DNA from: Sulfitobacter sp. S223
Lineage (GTDB): Bacteria; Pseudomonadota; Alphaproteobacteria; Rhodobacterales; Rhodobacteraceae
DNA length: 64,000 bases
Direction: 5' to 3'
Assembly (NCBI RefSeq): GCF_025143825.1
Contig: NZ_CP083560.1
Coordinates: forward strand, 1,922,001 to 1,986,000
Shown: piece after piece, positions 1 through 9,034 of the stretch
How positions within the stretch are numbered: position 1 is the stretch's first letter
Layout of the letters: every line of letters starts with the position of its first letter
The notes under the pieces: model-generated
What the model was told of the DNA's origin: nothing
The model's database searches: none
The model's input: only the letters and a program-made list of their open reading frames with translations
Position numbers and translations under genes: made by a program

Positions 1-977
1 GCCGGATAGCCCAGCATGGTTCGGCCCGCAGGAACATTTGACATTAACTTGGTCCCGCCGCCGGCAATCACCCCGTCGCCCACAAAAATGTTGTCGCTTA
101 CCCCACATTGTCCGGCCAGCACCACGTTGTCCCCGATTGTAGCCGATCCTGCAACACCCACCTGCCCGCAGATCAGGCAGTTGCGCCCGACCACAACATT
201 ATGGCCCAAATGCACTTGGTTATCGAGCTTGGTTCCGTCGCCAATGATCGTATCGCGGATGGTTCCGCAATCGATGGTGGCCCCCATGCCGATCTCCACA
301 TCGCTTCCAATGGTGACCGATCCGAGCGAATTGATGCGCGTCCAGTCCTGCGCTTTTGCCTCACCCTGATCGCCCAGAGTTTTGCGGACAGATTCAACGT
401 TGCTGGGTTCTGCGGTCACAAAAGAAAAACCGTCGCCGCCAATGCGCGCACCCGGTTGCGCGATGAAGCGGTCACCGATGGTGACGCGTGCGCCGATGCT
501 AACGGCTTCGCGCAAATATGCTTCTTCGCCCAGCGTGGCGTTCCAGCCGACAAAACACTGTGGACCGATTACCGATCCGGCCCCGATCTTCGCACCTTTG
601 GAAATGACGGCCAAAGGGCCAACGCTTACGCCGTCGCCAAGCTCGGCCTCAGGATCGACAAATGCGGTTTGATGGATGCCAACGTCAAAGCCCTGTCCGT
701 TATCAAGCAGCTTTGTCAGGCCGGACATCGCAAAGCGCGGGCGCGGCGCGATGATAACGGCCTCAAGCCCCAAGGCTTCCCAATCCGCGCCTTGCCAAAC
801 CATGGCGGCACGGGCGCGGCCTTGGGTCAGGGTTTCCGCAAATTTGGGATTCATCGCAAGCGCCAGATCATCCGGCCCCGCCATGCCAGGTTCGGCGGCA
901 CGCGTGATCACAATGTCAGTGGCGCCGAGGGCTTCAGCCCCCAACGCCAGTGCAATATCTTTGATGGTGTGGGTCAT
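1..977 (-). CDS. lpxD: LpxD, UDP-3-O-acylglucosamine N-acyltransferase (3' end cut by window edge)
   Basis: Adds the second 3-hydroxyacyl chain to UDP-acylglucosamine in lipid A synthesis, in the cytoplasm. About 325 residues are visible and the stop lies outside the window. The N-terminal uridine-binding region is followed, from about residue 100, by many hexapeptide repeats of the left-handed beta-helix type (for example IGAGSVIG, IGDRFIAQ, VVVGRNCLICG). The motif HLGHN carries the expected catalytic histidine near residue 259. The start ATG at 977 lies 29 bases after the stop of the L,D-transpeptidase gene on the same strand, so the two may be co-transcribed. The usual bamA/fabZ/lpxA neighbours are not visible; they could lie to the left. 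Confidence 0.95.
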   Translation of the reverse strand, partial: MTHTIKDIALALGAEALGATDIVITRAAEPGMAGPDDLALAMNPKFAETLTQGRARAAMVWQGADWEALGLEAVIIAPRPRFAMSGLTKLLDNGQGFDVGIHQTAFVDPEAELGDGVSVGPLAVISKGAKIGAGSVIGPQCFVGWNATLGEEAYLREAVSIGARVTIGDRFIAQPGARIGGDGFSFVTAEPSNVESVRKTLGDQGEAKAQDWTRINSLGSVTIGSDVEIGMGATIDCGTIRDTIIGDGTKLDNQVHLGHNVVVGRNCLICGQVGVAGSATIGDNVVLAGQCGVSDNIFVGDGVIAGGGTKLMSNVPAGRTMLGYP

Positions 978-1006
978 AATGCGCTCCGCTCGAGTTGCGC
1001 GCAGAT

Positions 1007-2623
1007 TTAACCCTGAACGAGGTTGAGTTCCACCCCCGCCTTTTGCAGCGCATCCCAGATCCGCGCATCCCGCCCGTAAATATCCCGGCGGAAATTCAGG
1101 TTGCCGCGCGCATCAGTGAAGGCTGTGCGGTAGATGATGTGGACCGGTACCGGTTCTTTCAGGTTAACACGGGCTTCGCGACCTGTGCGCAGTTGGGACT
1201 GGAAATAGCCTTTTGGGTCGGCTTCCTGTTTTGCCAGCAACGCATAACCGAAATCAAACGGGTCGTTTAAACGAATACAGCCATGGCTGTAGGCCCGCAC
1301 TTCGCGGCTGAACAAGGATTTTGCAGGCGTGTCATGCAGATAGATGTTGTATTTGTTCGGGAACATGAACTTCACCAGACCCAATGCGTTTGACCGGCTA
1401 GGAGGCTGGCGCATGGAATACGGGAAGTTCCGCGCGCTATATTTGGCGAAATTTGCCGACGACCGGTTGATCACACGGCCACGTCGGTCGGTGATCTCGA
1501 TGTGGCGCACGGCATTGGGGTTGTTTCGTAACGCCGGAAGATATTCGTTTACCACAATTGAACGCGGGACATACCAGCTTGGGTTAATGACCATGTGGTC
1601 CATCTCGTCCGAAAATTCGGGTGTGGGACGGTCTTCCTTGTTGGCGCCCACCACGGAACGGGTTTCAAAGGTGATGCGCCCGTCGTCGATGATTTTGGCG
1701 GTGAAGTCGGGAATGTTGACGAGGATATGCCGCTTGCCCCGTTCGCGGTGCAACCAACGCTCGCGCTCCATGGCAACCAGCACGGATTTGAGCCGCGTGT
1801 CGATACTCTCGTTCAGCTCTTTGATGGTGCCTGCGCCGGCGACGCCGTCTTGCTCAAGTCCATGGGCTTTCTGAAAGCTTTGGACTGCGGCGGTCATTGC
1901 CGTGTCATAGGCGCGCGCGTTGGTGCGCCCCAGATAGCCCATGGTCATAAGCCGGTTGCGCAGTGCCAGAACTGCCGGACCGGAATCGCCGGGCTTGAGC
2001 GATGACACGTTCACAGTCGGTCCCCATCCGCCGGTACGGGATTTTTCCTGCAGCAGCATCTTTTGCTTCATTAAGGAACCGTATTCCACGGTGCGCGGCG
2101 CGAGGCCGCGGAGATAAGCCGCAGGCTGCGCCGCCAGCAACCCCGAGATCAGCTCAGCCCGATCCGTGTACTCAACTTCGCGTTTGATCGCGCTTACGAC
2201 GTTCTGGGGAACCAGCGCGCCACTTTGGATATCGCGGGCATACTGCAGGAACATCCGTGTCATCTCGACTTCGATAATGCCCAGATCACGAACTGACCGC
2301 GCATTGCGCATCTGGCGCTCAAGCGCGTCTGCGTCATAGCGTGCCACCGGCAAACCATGATCACCGGCGCGGCGCAGCGCGTTCAGCAAGGCAGAACGCC
2401 GCGCTGCATGCACCTGATCGGTACCAGTCCAGACGCCCTCAAAATCCTGTGCGCGATAGAATTCGGCAATGGCATCATCGCGTGCGCCTGTCTCTGCCAC
2501 CGCCTGTTTGAAGGCTGTGACCTGTGCTTGTGCCTGCTGCTGGGGAGCCAGGAAAATTGCGCCGAGCGCCAATGCGAAAAGGACGGGTCTTGGTGCAATC
2601 GGGAATCGCATCGTCGGCAGCAT
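1007..2623 (-). CDS. Periplasmic L,D-transpeptidase (YkuD domain, LdtD/YcbB-like)
   Basis: Predicted to make 3-3 cross-links in peptidoglycan in the periplasm. It has 538 residues and an N-terminal signal peptide (hydrophobic core around residues 13-26, then Gln/Ala-rich). A scaffold-like region is followed by a peptidoglycan-binding domain around 205-265 (LKPGDSGPAVLALRNRL). The YkuD catalytic domain follows, with the signature SHGCIRLND and active-site Cys near residue 449. The order and length match the LdtD class rather than short Ldt enzymes. The start at 2623 is favoured by AAGGGGA seven bases upstream; an ATG at 2611 is possible. The gene is divergent from a MepK-like peptidase and upstream of lpxD. 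Confidence 0.92.
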   Translation of the reverse strand: MLPTMRFPIAPRPVLFALALGAIFLAPQQQAQAQVTAFKQAVAETGARDDAIAEFYRAQDFEGVWTGTDQVHAARRSALLNALRRAGDHGLPVARYDADALERQMRNARSVRDLGIIEVEMTRMFLQYARDIQSGALVPQNVVSAIKREVEYTDRAELISGLLAAQPAAYLRGLAPRTVEYGSLMKQKMLLQEKSRTGGWGPTVNVSSLKPGDSGPAVLALRNRLMTMGYLGRTNARAYDTAMTAAVQSFQKAHGLEQDGVAGAGTIKELNESIDTRLKSVLVAMERERWLHRERGKRHILVNIPDFTAKIIDDGRITFETRSVVGANKEDRPTPEFSDEMDHMVINPSWYVPRSIVVNEYLPALRNNPNAVRHIEITDRRGRVINRSSANFAKYSARNFPYSMRQPPSRSNALGLVKFMFPNKYNIYLHDTPAKSLFSREVRAYSHGCIRLNDPFDFGYALLAKQEADPKGYFQSQLRTGREARVNLKEPVPVHIIYRTAFTDARGNLNFRRDIYGRDARIWDALQKAGVELNLVQG

Positions 2624-2967
2624 GTAAGGTCCCCTTACTCATTCATTTTAAATTGGAAAAACCATGCCCGAGGGGTCTAAGGTAAGTCCATTCACATTTT
2701 GGATAGATTGATAAATACCGGAAAGGATGGTGCGTAAAGAGCAACAGCTAACGCACAACTTGCGCCGGAGTTCCAAAAATGCGCAAAATATTGCCGAAAA
2801 TTCCCCATTACATCCGGGGAATCGATTCACCTCTTGGTTCCTAATTTCCACTATGTAATAGAGATAGGGCATCTGGGGAGATGATAATAAGGCGCGTGTA
2901 ACATCACGGGCAAATTGGCAGAATCTTCAGGCACGCCTCACTTTGGCAAGAAACGGGACAGACACTT
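2624..2967. other. Divergent intergenic region between the L,D-transpeptidase and the M15 peptidase
   Basis: This 344-base stretch must hold the promoters of both flanking genes. It is AT-richer than its neighbours. One short inverted repeat is visible (TTCCCC at 2801-2806 with GGGGAA at 2816-2821, 9-base loop), which could be an operator or chance. I saw no credible gene: the open frames here have no ribosome site and no protein-like composition. Confidence 0.6.
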
Positions 2968-3537
2968 ATGGCACTTAACAGTTCAACGGGTATGACCCGC
3001 CGCGGCCTTCTTGGTGCATTCGCGGCAACGGCAGTTACGGCAGCTCCGACATTCGCGAACGCAGCAGGTTTTCTGCGTGGCGCAGGCGATATCCGCCGGA
3101 TCAAGATGTATTCCGGCCGCACGGGCGAACGCATCGATATGATCTACTGGATCGAAGGCGATTACATCGCCGATGCTGTCAAGGAAGTGAATTATTTCAT
3201 GCGCGACTGGCGCACCAACGACGCGATCAAAATGGATCTGCGTACCGTTGACATCATGGCAGCGGCCCACAACCTTTTGGATGTGAACGAGCCCTATATG
3301 CTGTTGTCCGGATACCGCAGCCCGAAAACCAACGCCATGCTGCGTTCGCGTTCAAGAGGTGTTGCCAAGAATTCGCTGCACATGCGTGGTCAGGCAGCCG
3401 ACCTGCGTCTCAGCTCTCGAAGTGTTGGACAAATGGCCAAAGCGGCCGCTGTATGTCGTGGTGGCGGCGTTGGTCGTTATTCCGGCTCGAACTTTGTTCA
3501 TATGGATTGCGGCACAGTACGCACATGGGGCGGCTAA
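2968..3537 (+). CDS. DUF882/M15 murein peptidase (MepK/YcbK-like), Tat-exported
   Basis: A probable zinc peptidoglycan endopeptidase of 189 residues. The N terminus has a twin-arginine signal (TRRGLLGAF at 10-18, then an Ala-rich hydrophobic stretch and a cleavage site near ANA), so it should be exported folded. The zinc ligands expected of the M15 fold are visible: His138 and Asp145 in HMRGQAAD, and His178 in FVHMDCG. YSGRTGE and SGYRSPKTN are typical of the YcbK family. In E. coli MepK cuts the 3-3 cross-links that L,D-transpeptidases make. The divergent neighbour here is such a transpeptidase, which supports a shared pathway. A strong terminator follows. Confidence 0.88.
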   Translation: MALNSSTGMTRRGLLGAFAATAVTAAPTFANAAGFLRGAGDIRRIKMYSGRTGERIDMIYWIEGDYIADAVKEVNYFMRDWRTNDAIKMDLRTVDIMAAAHNLLDVNEPYMLLSGYRSPKTNAMLRSRSRGVAKNSLHMRGQAADLRLSSRSVGQMAKAAAVCRGGGVGRYSGSNFVHMDCGTVRTWGG

Positions 3538-3560
3538 GACCTGAACACATGTAAATACAA

Positions 3561-3589
3561 AAGAAGCGCCCCATCGGGGCGTTTTTTTA
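3561..3589 (+). terminator. Rho-independent terminator of the M15 peptidase gene
   Basis: The perfect stem CGCCCC (3567-3572) / GGGGCG (3576-3581) has a three-base loop, an A-rich 5' flank and a run of seven T. It sits 24 bases after the stop codon. Confidence 0.9.
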
Positions 3590-3714
3590 TGCGTTGGCCG
3601 CTACGACCTTCAAGTCTCGTTTGCGTTGCCCTTGTTGGGCACAACAGGGATCAATCGTTGCGTGCAAGCCCCTGACATGCGACGCAGGATGGAAATGCTG
3701 CCGGAGTAACGACT

Positions 3715-4971
3715 ATGACCTTCTTGCAAATCACCTCACTTCTTATCGTGCTTGCCGGCGCGTTCGGAACCATCAACTACCTCTATCTCCGCCTGCCCTC
3801 TGCGATCGGTATTCTGGTGGTGTCGTTGCTGGCATCCTTTGTTCTGCTTGGAATTGATCGTGTGATGCCCGAGCTGAACATCGCTGACACAGTCCGCGGC
3901 ATTGTCACCGGGATCGATTTTTCCGAAGCCTTGCTGGAAGGCATGCTGGGACTGCTGCTTTTTGCGGGCGCGCTTCATGTCAAAATAGGAGATCTGAGAC
4001 AGCAGTGGCGGGTCGTCTTTCTGATGGCTACTCTGGGCATTGCGCTGTCTACCTTGATTGTTGGCTTCGGCTTTTCCTGGTTGACGGGCATGCCCTTGAT
4101 GATGGCGCTGGTGTTCGGGGCGCTGATCTCTCCTACCGATCCGGTGGCGGTACTTGGAGTATTGCGCGAAGCCGAGCTGCCCAAAGCGCTGGAGACGAAG
4201 ATTGCCGGCGAAAGTCTGTTTAACGATGGTGTCGGCTACGTGGTGTTTCTGGTGCTTGTCGGACTGGCCTTCCCGCATGGTGAGTCCCATGGCGCAGCTG
4301 GCAGCCCGCTGGCCAATGCCGCGCTGCTGTTCTTTCAGGAAGCCGTGGGCGGCGCTGTGCTCGGGCTCGTGCTTGGGTGGCTGACGTTCCGCGTGATGCG
4401 CCGGATTGATGATTATGCTCTTGAAGTGCTCTTGACGCTTGGCTTGGCGTTCGGGGGATATGAACTTGCCGTTTGGCTACACGTCTCGGCCCCGATTATG
4501 GCTGTCTGTGCGGGACTATTGATCGGAGATGTGGGAACGGCGAAGGGAATGTCCGAACAGACGCGCACCTACGTCGCGGGATTTTGGGAATTGATTGACG
4601 AAATTCTTAATGCGGTCTTGTTCCTGCTGATCGGCTTTGAGGTTTTTGCGATCGTTTTTGCTGATAATATTCTTTTCACAGCCGCTGCCGCCATTGCGCT
4701 GGCACTTGTGGCCCGTTTGGTGGCGGTGGCAGTGCCCGTAATGCTGCTGCGCCCCTTCCGAAGCTTCAACGCAGGCGTGGTACCGATCATGACGTGGGGC
4801 GGATTGAAGGGCGGCATTTCCGTTGCTTTGGCGCTGTCCCTGCCGGAAAGCGAATGGAAGCCGCTGATTCTGACTTGCACCTATGTGATCGTCGTCTTCT
4901 CCATCATTGTTCAGGGGCTGACGGTGGCAAAGCTGGCCAACCGCGTCGGGCGCGCGCCCGACATGGTCTGA
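3715..4971 (+). CDS. Na+/H+ antiporter, CPA1 (NhaP-like) family
   Basis: An inner-membrane cation/proton antiporter of 418 residues with about 12 predicted membrane segments across its whole length. The family motif around the ion-binding aspartates is present (GALISPTDPVAVLG), followed by GESLFNDGVGYVVF and, near the C terminus, WGGLKGGISVALALSLP. It has no long cytoplasmic tail, so it belongs to the short bacterial group. GGAG lies about 10 bases before the ATG. It stands alone after a terminator and before a repeat element, with pgi converging from the other side. Substrate choice (Na+, Li+ or K+) cannot be read from sequence. Confidence 0.92.
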   Translation: MTFLQITSLLIVLAGAFGTINYLYLRLPSAIGILVVSLLASFVLLGIDRVMPELNIADTVRGIVTGIDFSEALLEGMLGLLLFAGALHVKIGDLRQQWRVVFLMATLGIALSTLIVGFGFSWLTGMPLMMALVFGALISPTDPVAVLGVLREAELPKALETKIAGESLFNDGVGYVVFLVLVGLAFPHGESHGAAGSPLANAALLFFQEAVGGAVLGLVLGWLTFRVMRRIDDYALEVLLTLGLAFGGYELAVWLHVSAPIMAVCAGLLIGDVGTAKGMSEQTRTYVAGFWELIDEILNAVLFLLIGFEVFAIVFADNILFTAAAAIALALVARLVAVAVPVMLLRPFRSFNAGVVPIMTWGGLKGGISVALALSLPESEWKPLILTCTYVIVVFSIIVQGLTVAKLANRVGRAPDMV

Positions 4972-4992
4972 AGCCTGTTACAGCCGGAGTAT

Positions 4993-5056
4993 TGGGGGCC
5001 AGCCCCCATTGGCGCGGGCGCCAATTCCCCCGGGATATTTTTTAACCAAAAGAAAT
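4993..5056 (+). repeat. Double-hairpin dispersed repeat, copy 1
   Basis: The 64-base element has three parts: hairpin 1 (TGGGGGC 4993-4999 / GCCCCCA 5002-5008), hairpin 2 (ATTGGCGC 5008-5015 / GCGCCAAT 5018-5025), and a conserved tail CCCCGGGATATTTT (5028-5041) then CCAAAAGAAAT (5046-5056). The same architecture, tail and length recur at 49759-49822 in the same orientation. It lies between the convergent 3' ends of the antiporter gene and pgi, where it could act as a terminator or mRNA-end stabiliser. Confidence 0.75.
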
Positions 5057-5062
5057 ATGGAC

Positions 5063-6652
5063 TCAGGTACCGTGGCGCCGAATATAGTCAATCAGCGCGG
5101 CTGTTGACCCATCTTCTTCTGAGGCGTCTTTTGTCCCTTCGACGACGGGCTGTAGCGATGTTGCCAGCTCTTTTCCCAATTCCACACCCCATTGGTCGAA
5201 CGAGATAATATCGAGAATAATCCCTTCGACAAAGACGCGGTGCTCATAGAGCGCGATGATCTGGCCCAGAGTGAAAGGGTCCAGCTTTGGATAAAGCAAG
5301 GTGGTAGAAGGGCGATTGCCGGGAAAAACACGGTGGCGCGCCTGACGGTCAAGATCGGGACCTGTGAAACCTTTAGTCGCGGCGATTTTTGTGGCTTCTT
5401 CCAGTGATCGACCCTGCATGAGAGCTTTGGACTGCGCCAAGCAGTTTGCGACGAGCAATTGGTGGTGGTGGGCCAGCTCCGGTTCGTGTCCTTCGGCTGC
5501 GAGTAAGAATTCGCAAGGGATCACACGAGTGCCTTGATGGATGAGCTGGTAAAAAGCGTGTTGGCCGTTGGTGCCCGCAGCGCCCCAGACAACGGGACCG
5601 GTGTGGCGCGGGCTATCTGCGCCGCTCCGCAAAACGCCTTTTCCGTTTGACTCCATTTCAAGCTGTTGCAGGTAGTTGGGGAGCAGGCCAAGACGTTCGT
5701 CGTAGGGCAACACCGCACGGGTGGCATGTCCACCGATTTGATTGTGCCATATCCCGACGAGCGCCAGCAGAACTGGCAAGTTCTCTTGCAGGTCTGCAGC
5801 GCGGAAGTGGACATCCATCGCCTGCGCACCGCGCAGAAAGGCGTCAAAGGCTTTCGGCCCGATAGCTATCATCAGTGACAGCCCGATTGGTCCCCAGACA
5901 GAGTAACGACCGCCAACCCAATCCTCGAATCCGAAAACGCGGGACGGATCAATGCCGAAGTCTGCCGTCTTGTCCTGCGCCGTACTCAGGGCTGCGAACT
6001 GCTTTTGCGGATCACCGCCGTGATCGGTCATCCATGCGCGGGCTGTGCGCGCATTTGTCATGGTTTCGATGGTGGTAAATGTCTTTGACGCGACGATCAC
6101 CAGCGTTGTCTTTGCGTTCAGCCCGCGCAGGGTGTCAGCAATGTCTGCGCCGTCTACGTTTGACACAAAGTGGCAGCGCGGCCCGTCGTGGTATGGCGCA
6201 AGGGCACGCACGGCCATGGCTGGCCCCAGATCAGAGCCGCCAATGCCAATGTTGATCACATCAGTGTAGCTGCCACTGCGCACTTCCGTTGCAAAGCTGC
6301 GCATGGCAGCAAGCGTATCATGAATGGCGGGCATGACGTTTTCACCGTCGACCATCACCGCGTCACCATCAAGATTGCGCAGCGCCGTGTGCAGCACAGC
6401 GCGGTCTTCTGTCTCGTTTATGTGGACGCCACTGAACATTTCTTCACGGCGCGCTTCCACTTGTGCATCGCGAGCCAGCGCGAGCAGTGTTTCGCGGGTT
6501 GCCGCATCGATGTTGGTTTTGGAGTAGTCAAAGTACATGTCACCGGCCTGAGCCGTGAAATCGCTCTCCCGGTCGGACGCTTTGAAAAGATCGGTGATCT
6601 TGCGTTCGGTGACGGCGGCGTGTTGATCGCTCAGAGTTTGCCAGTGCGTCAT
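5063..6652 (-). CDS. pgi: Glucose-6-phosphate isomerase
   Basis: Interconverts glucose-6-phosphate and fructose-6-phosphate in the cytoplasm. It has 529 residues, close to the usual 545-550. Family signatures are present: IGIGGSDLGPAMAVRAL for phosphosugar binding, GGRYSVWGPIGLSL, the catalytic-glutamate region EMESNGKG, and IISFDQWGVELGK near the C terminus. The start MTHWQ at 6652 overlaps the pgl stop in ATGA, which implies translational coupling; the longer frame from 6664 is less likely. It is the last gene of zwf-pgl-pgi. The order suggests hexose phosphate cycling into the Entner-Doudoroff or pentose phosphate routes. Confidence 0.97.
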   Translation of the reverse strand: MTHWQTLSDQHAAVTERKITDLFKASDRESDFTAQAGDMYFDYSKTNIDAATRETLLALARDAQVEARREEMFSGVHINETEDRAVLHTALRNLDGDAVMVDGENVMPAIHDTLAAMRSFATEVRSGSYTDVINIGIGGSDLGPAMAVRALAPYHDGPRCHFVSNVDGADIADTLRGLNAKTTLVIVASKTFTTIETMTNARTARAWMTDHGGDPQKQFAALSTAQDKTADFGIDPSRVFGFEDWVGGRYSVWGPIGLSLMIAIGPKAFDAFLRGAQAMDVHFRAADLQENLPVLLALVGIWHNQIGGHATRAVLPYDERLGLLPNYLQQLEMESNGKGVLRSGADSPRHTGPVVWGAAGTNGQHAFYQLIHQGTRVIPCEFLLAAEGHEPELAHHHQLLVANCLAQSKALMQGRSLEEATKIAATKGFTGPDLDRQARHRVFPGNRPSTTLLYPKLDPFTLGQIIALYEHRVFVEGIILDIISFDQWGVELGKELATSLQPVVEGTKDASEEDGSTAALIDYIRRHGT

Positions 6653-7323
6653 ATCGCGCTCCAATGGATAGTGGCATTGTCCAGCACGGTTTGAACGGGG
6701 GCTTGATGGGCAGGCAGCATTCGGGCCCGATCAAGTGCGGCACGTTTGTCATCGCCGGTGATCAACAGATGCGTCGCCTTTGCATTGCGCAAGGCCGGTG
6801 CGGTCAGGGTAAACCGCCGCGTTTCTTGGTTCGGAACTGTTATGGGAAGGAACATCTGCGCATCATCGGACATCGCGGCTTCAAGGCCATCGGCACTTGG
6901 AAAAAGGGAAGCTGTGTGCATATCGGCGCCCATCCCCAGCAAAAGGACATCCAGTGGCAGCAAGGGCGAAAGCTGGCCGGACAAGTCGCGCGCAGCTGTT
7001 TCGATATCACTATCAGCGGTGAAATACGGTGTGAAACTGGCGGCGGCGGCAGGGCCTGTCATCAAGCGGGCGCGAATAAGCGCCGCGTTGGATTGCGCGT
7101 CTGTCTCCGGCACCCAGCGTTCGTCCGAGAGCAGCACGTGAACACGGGACCAATCAAGCGGTGCTTCGCAAAGCGCGTCAAACACAGGTCCGGGTGTGGT
7201 TCCGCCAGGCACGGCAAGGCTGACCTTGTCGCGCTGAGCGAGAGCCGCGCGCAAGGCGTCTGCCAGTGTTTCGGCAACTTTCGCCATCATGCCGTCGCGG
7301 GTTGGGTATTCTATCAGTTTCAT
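6649..7323 (-). CDS. pgl: 6-phosphogluconolactonase
   Basis: Hydrolyses 6-phosphogluconolactone, the product of Zwf, to 6-phosphogluconate. It has 224 residues of the SugarP_isomerase/DevB type. Typical motifs are LAVPGGTTPGPVFDAL near the N terminus, WSRVHVLLSDERWVP with the conserved ERWV, and LLLGMGADMHTASLFP in place of the common GxGxDGHxASLFP. The start MKLIEY at 7323 overlaps the zwf stop as ATGA; a longer frame from 7341 would run back into zwf. It is the middle gene of the operon. Confidence 0.95.
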   Translation of the reverse strand: MKLIEYPTRDGMMAKVAETLADALRAALAQRDKVSLAVPGGTTPGPVFDALCEAPLDWSRVHVLLSDERWVPETDAQSNAALIRARLMTGPAAAASFTPYFTADSDIETAARDLSGQLSPLLPLDVLLLGMGADMHTASLFPSADGLEAAMSDDAQMFLPITVPNQETRRFTLTAPALRNAKATHLLITGDDKRAALDRARMLPAHQAPVQTVLDNATIHWSAI

Positions 7324-8789
7324 TCGGAAAACTTTCGCCATTCGCGGCCTTCGCGGCGCATCAATTCAAGTGCATCCGTGGGGCCTGCGCTGCCGTGATC
7401 ATAGGGCTTTGGCACATCATTACGCGCCTCCCAGCCCTGAATAATCGGATCGGTCCATGCCCAAGCGGCTTCTACTTCGTCACCGCGCATGAACAGGGTC
7501 TGGTTGCCGCGGATCACATCCATGATAAGCCGTTCGTAGGCATCGACATGTTCGACATCATCAGGGTCAAGGGTTTCGGCAAAGGACATGTCCAAAGGAA
7601 CATCGATCAGTCGCATACCACCCGGTCCCGGCTCCTTGATGGTGACGCCCAGCGTGATCCCCTCGTTTGGTTGCAGCCGGATCGACAGCACGTTCCGGTG
7701 GCGGCCTGCATCTTCGGCAAATATACTGTGTGGCGTGTCTTTGAAGACCACTGTGATCTCGGACGACCGTGCGGCCATGCGTTTGCCTGTGCGCAAATAA
7801 AAGGGCGTCCCTGCCCACCGCCAGTTGCTGATCTGGGTCCGCAACGCGATAAAGCTTTCAGTCCGGGAGCGTGGGTTGTCCACCGCTGTGCGGTAGCCGG
7901 GGTTTTCGGCCTCATTGCAGGGTTCTGCCTGATACTGACCGCGCACAATATGATAGGCCGGTACAGGGTCCAACGCGCGGATCACTTTCAGCTTTTCATC
8001 GCGCACCGCATCGGGATCAAAGCGCGCAGGCGGTTCCATCGCGATCAGACACAAAAGCTGCATTAGATGGTTCTGCACCATGTCGCGCATGGCACCTGAT
8101 TTGTCATAATATTCGCCACGCCCGCCAACACCAACCGTTTCGGCCACGGTGATCTGGATGTGATCGACGTATTGACTGTTCCACAAGGGTTCGAACAACA
8201 TATTGCCGAACCGGACCGCCATCAGGTTTTGCACGGTTTCTTTGCCAAGGTAGTGATCGATGCGATAGATCTGATCTTCGTTGAAGAAAGCGGCGAGCGT
8301 GCGGTTCAGAGCGCGCGCTGTTTCAAGATCACGGCCAAAGGGCTTTTCGACCACGATCCGTGCATCAGCGTCCGCCATGCCCCATTTTTGCAACCGTTCT
8401 GCAATGTCGCCAAACAGGCTGGGGGCAACTGAAAAGTAATAGGCCTCTACCCGTTCGGTGCCTGCCATAAGCGCCTGAAGCTCTTTCCAACCATCTTCGC
8501 CACGCGCATCGATCGTGACGTATTCCAGCTGGGTCAGGAACGCCTCAAGTAGTTCTGGTTCAAGGGCGTGGTCACCGCCAAATTCCTCGATGGCCTCGCG
8601 GATCATGTCGCGGTAGCCCGCTGTGTCCATCTCGCTGCGGGCAGCGCCGATGATACGGGCCTCTGGCGGTATCTGACCGGCACAAAGGCGGCGGAACAGG
8701 CCCGGTAGAATTTTACGACGGGCCAGATCGCCTGTGCCGCCGAAAATCACCAGATCAAATAGATCAACCGGTATGACGCGTGAAACCAT
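7320..8789 (-). CDS. zwf: Glucose-6-phosphate 1-dehydrogenase
   Basis: Oxidises glucose-6-phosphate to the lactone with NADP, feeding the Entner-Doudoroff and pentose phosphate pathways. It has 489 residues, the normal length. It shows the nucleotide-binding motif FGGTGDLARRKILPGL near the N terminus and the active-site signature RIDHYLGKE (His near residue 179). The start MVSRV at 8789 is preceded by AGGA, while the reading frame continues open to 8828. It is the first gene of the zwf-pgl-pgi operon, joined by ATGA overlaps. The edd and eda genes, sometimes linked, are not in this window. Confidence 0.97.
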   Translation of the reverse strand: MVSRVIPVDLFDLVIFGGTGDLARRKILPGLFRRLCAGQIPPEARIIGAARSEMDTAGYRDMIREAIEEFGGDHALEPELLEAFLTQLEYVTIDARGEDGWKELQALMAGTERVEAYYFSVAPSLFGDIAERLQKWGMADADARIVVEKPFGRDLETARALNRTLAAFFNEDQIYRIDHYLGKETVQNLMAVRFGNMLFEPLWNSQYVDHIQITVAETVGVGGRGEYYDKSGAMRDMVQNHLMQLLCLIAMEPPARFDPDAVRDEKLKVIRALDPVPAYHIVRGQYQAEPCNEAENPGYRTAVDNPRSRTESFIALRTQISNWRWAGTPFYLRTGKRMAARSSEITVVFKDTPHSIFAEDAGRHRNVLSIRLQPNEGITLGVTIKEPGPGGMRLIDVPLDMSFAETLDPDDVEHVDAYERLIMDVIRGNQTLFMRGDEVEAAWAWTDPIIQGWEARNDVPKPYDHGSAGPTDALELMRREGREWRKFSE

Positions 8790-9034
8790 GAGAGACCGTC
8801 CTTTTTGTCTGTCGCAACCGGGGCGCAACCCGTGTCAGTCTATATTGCCAATATTCTAAGGCAACGTCGTTGTTTTGGATTTGCCATCCACTTGGAGAGC
8901 TGAAATGTTAGCGCAAACATACACAAATCACCTCTCTTCACAAGAGCGTGCATATCTGTGCGGCCTCTTTTCTTGCCTTTGGGTTTCCCTTACCTCATCT
9001 TCACAACAACACAGACGCGCAAAAGGATACCCCC

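Noticed and set aside
108-1010. 300-residue plus-strand open frame opposite lpxD
   Set aside because: It is a shadow of the clear LpxD reading on the minus strand, with no domain-like content and no ribosome site.
2648-2872. 74-residue minus-strand frame in the promoter region
   Set aside because: No ribosome site, unusual Cys-rich composition, and it would occupy the divergent control region.
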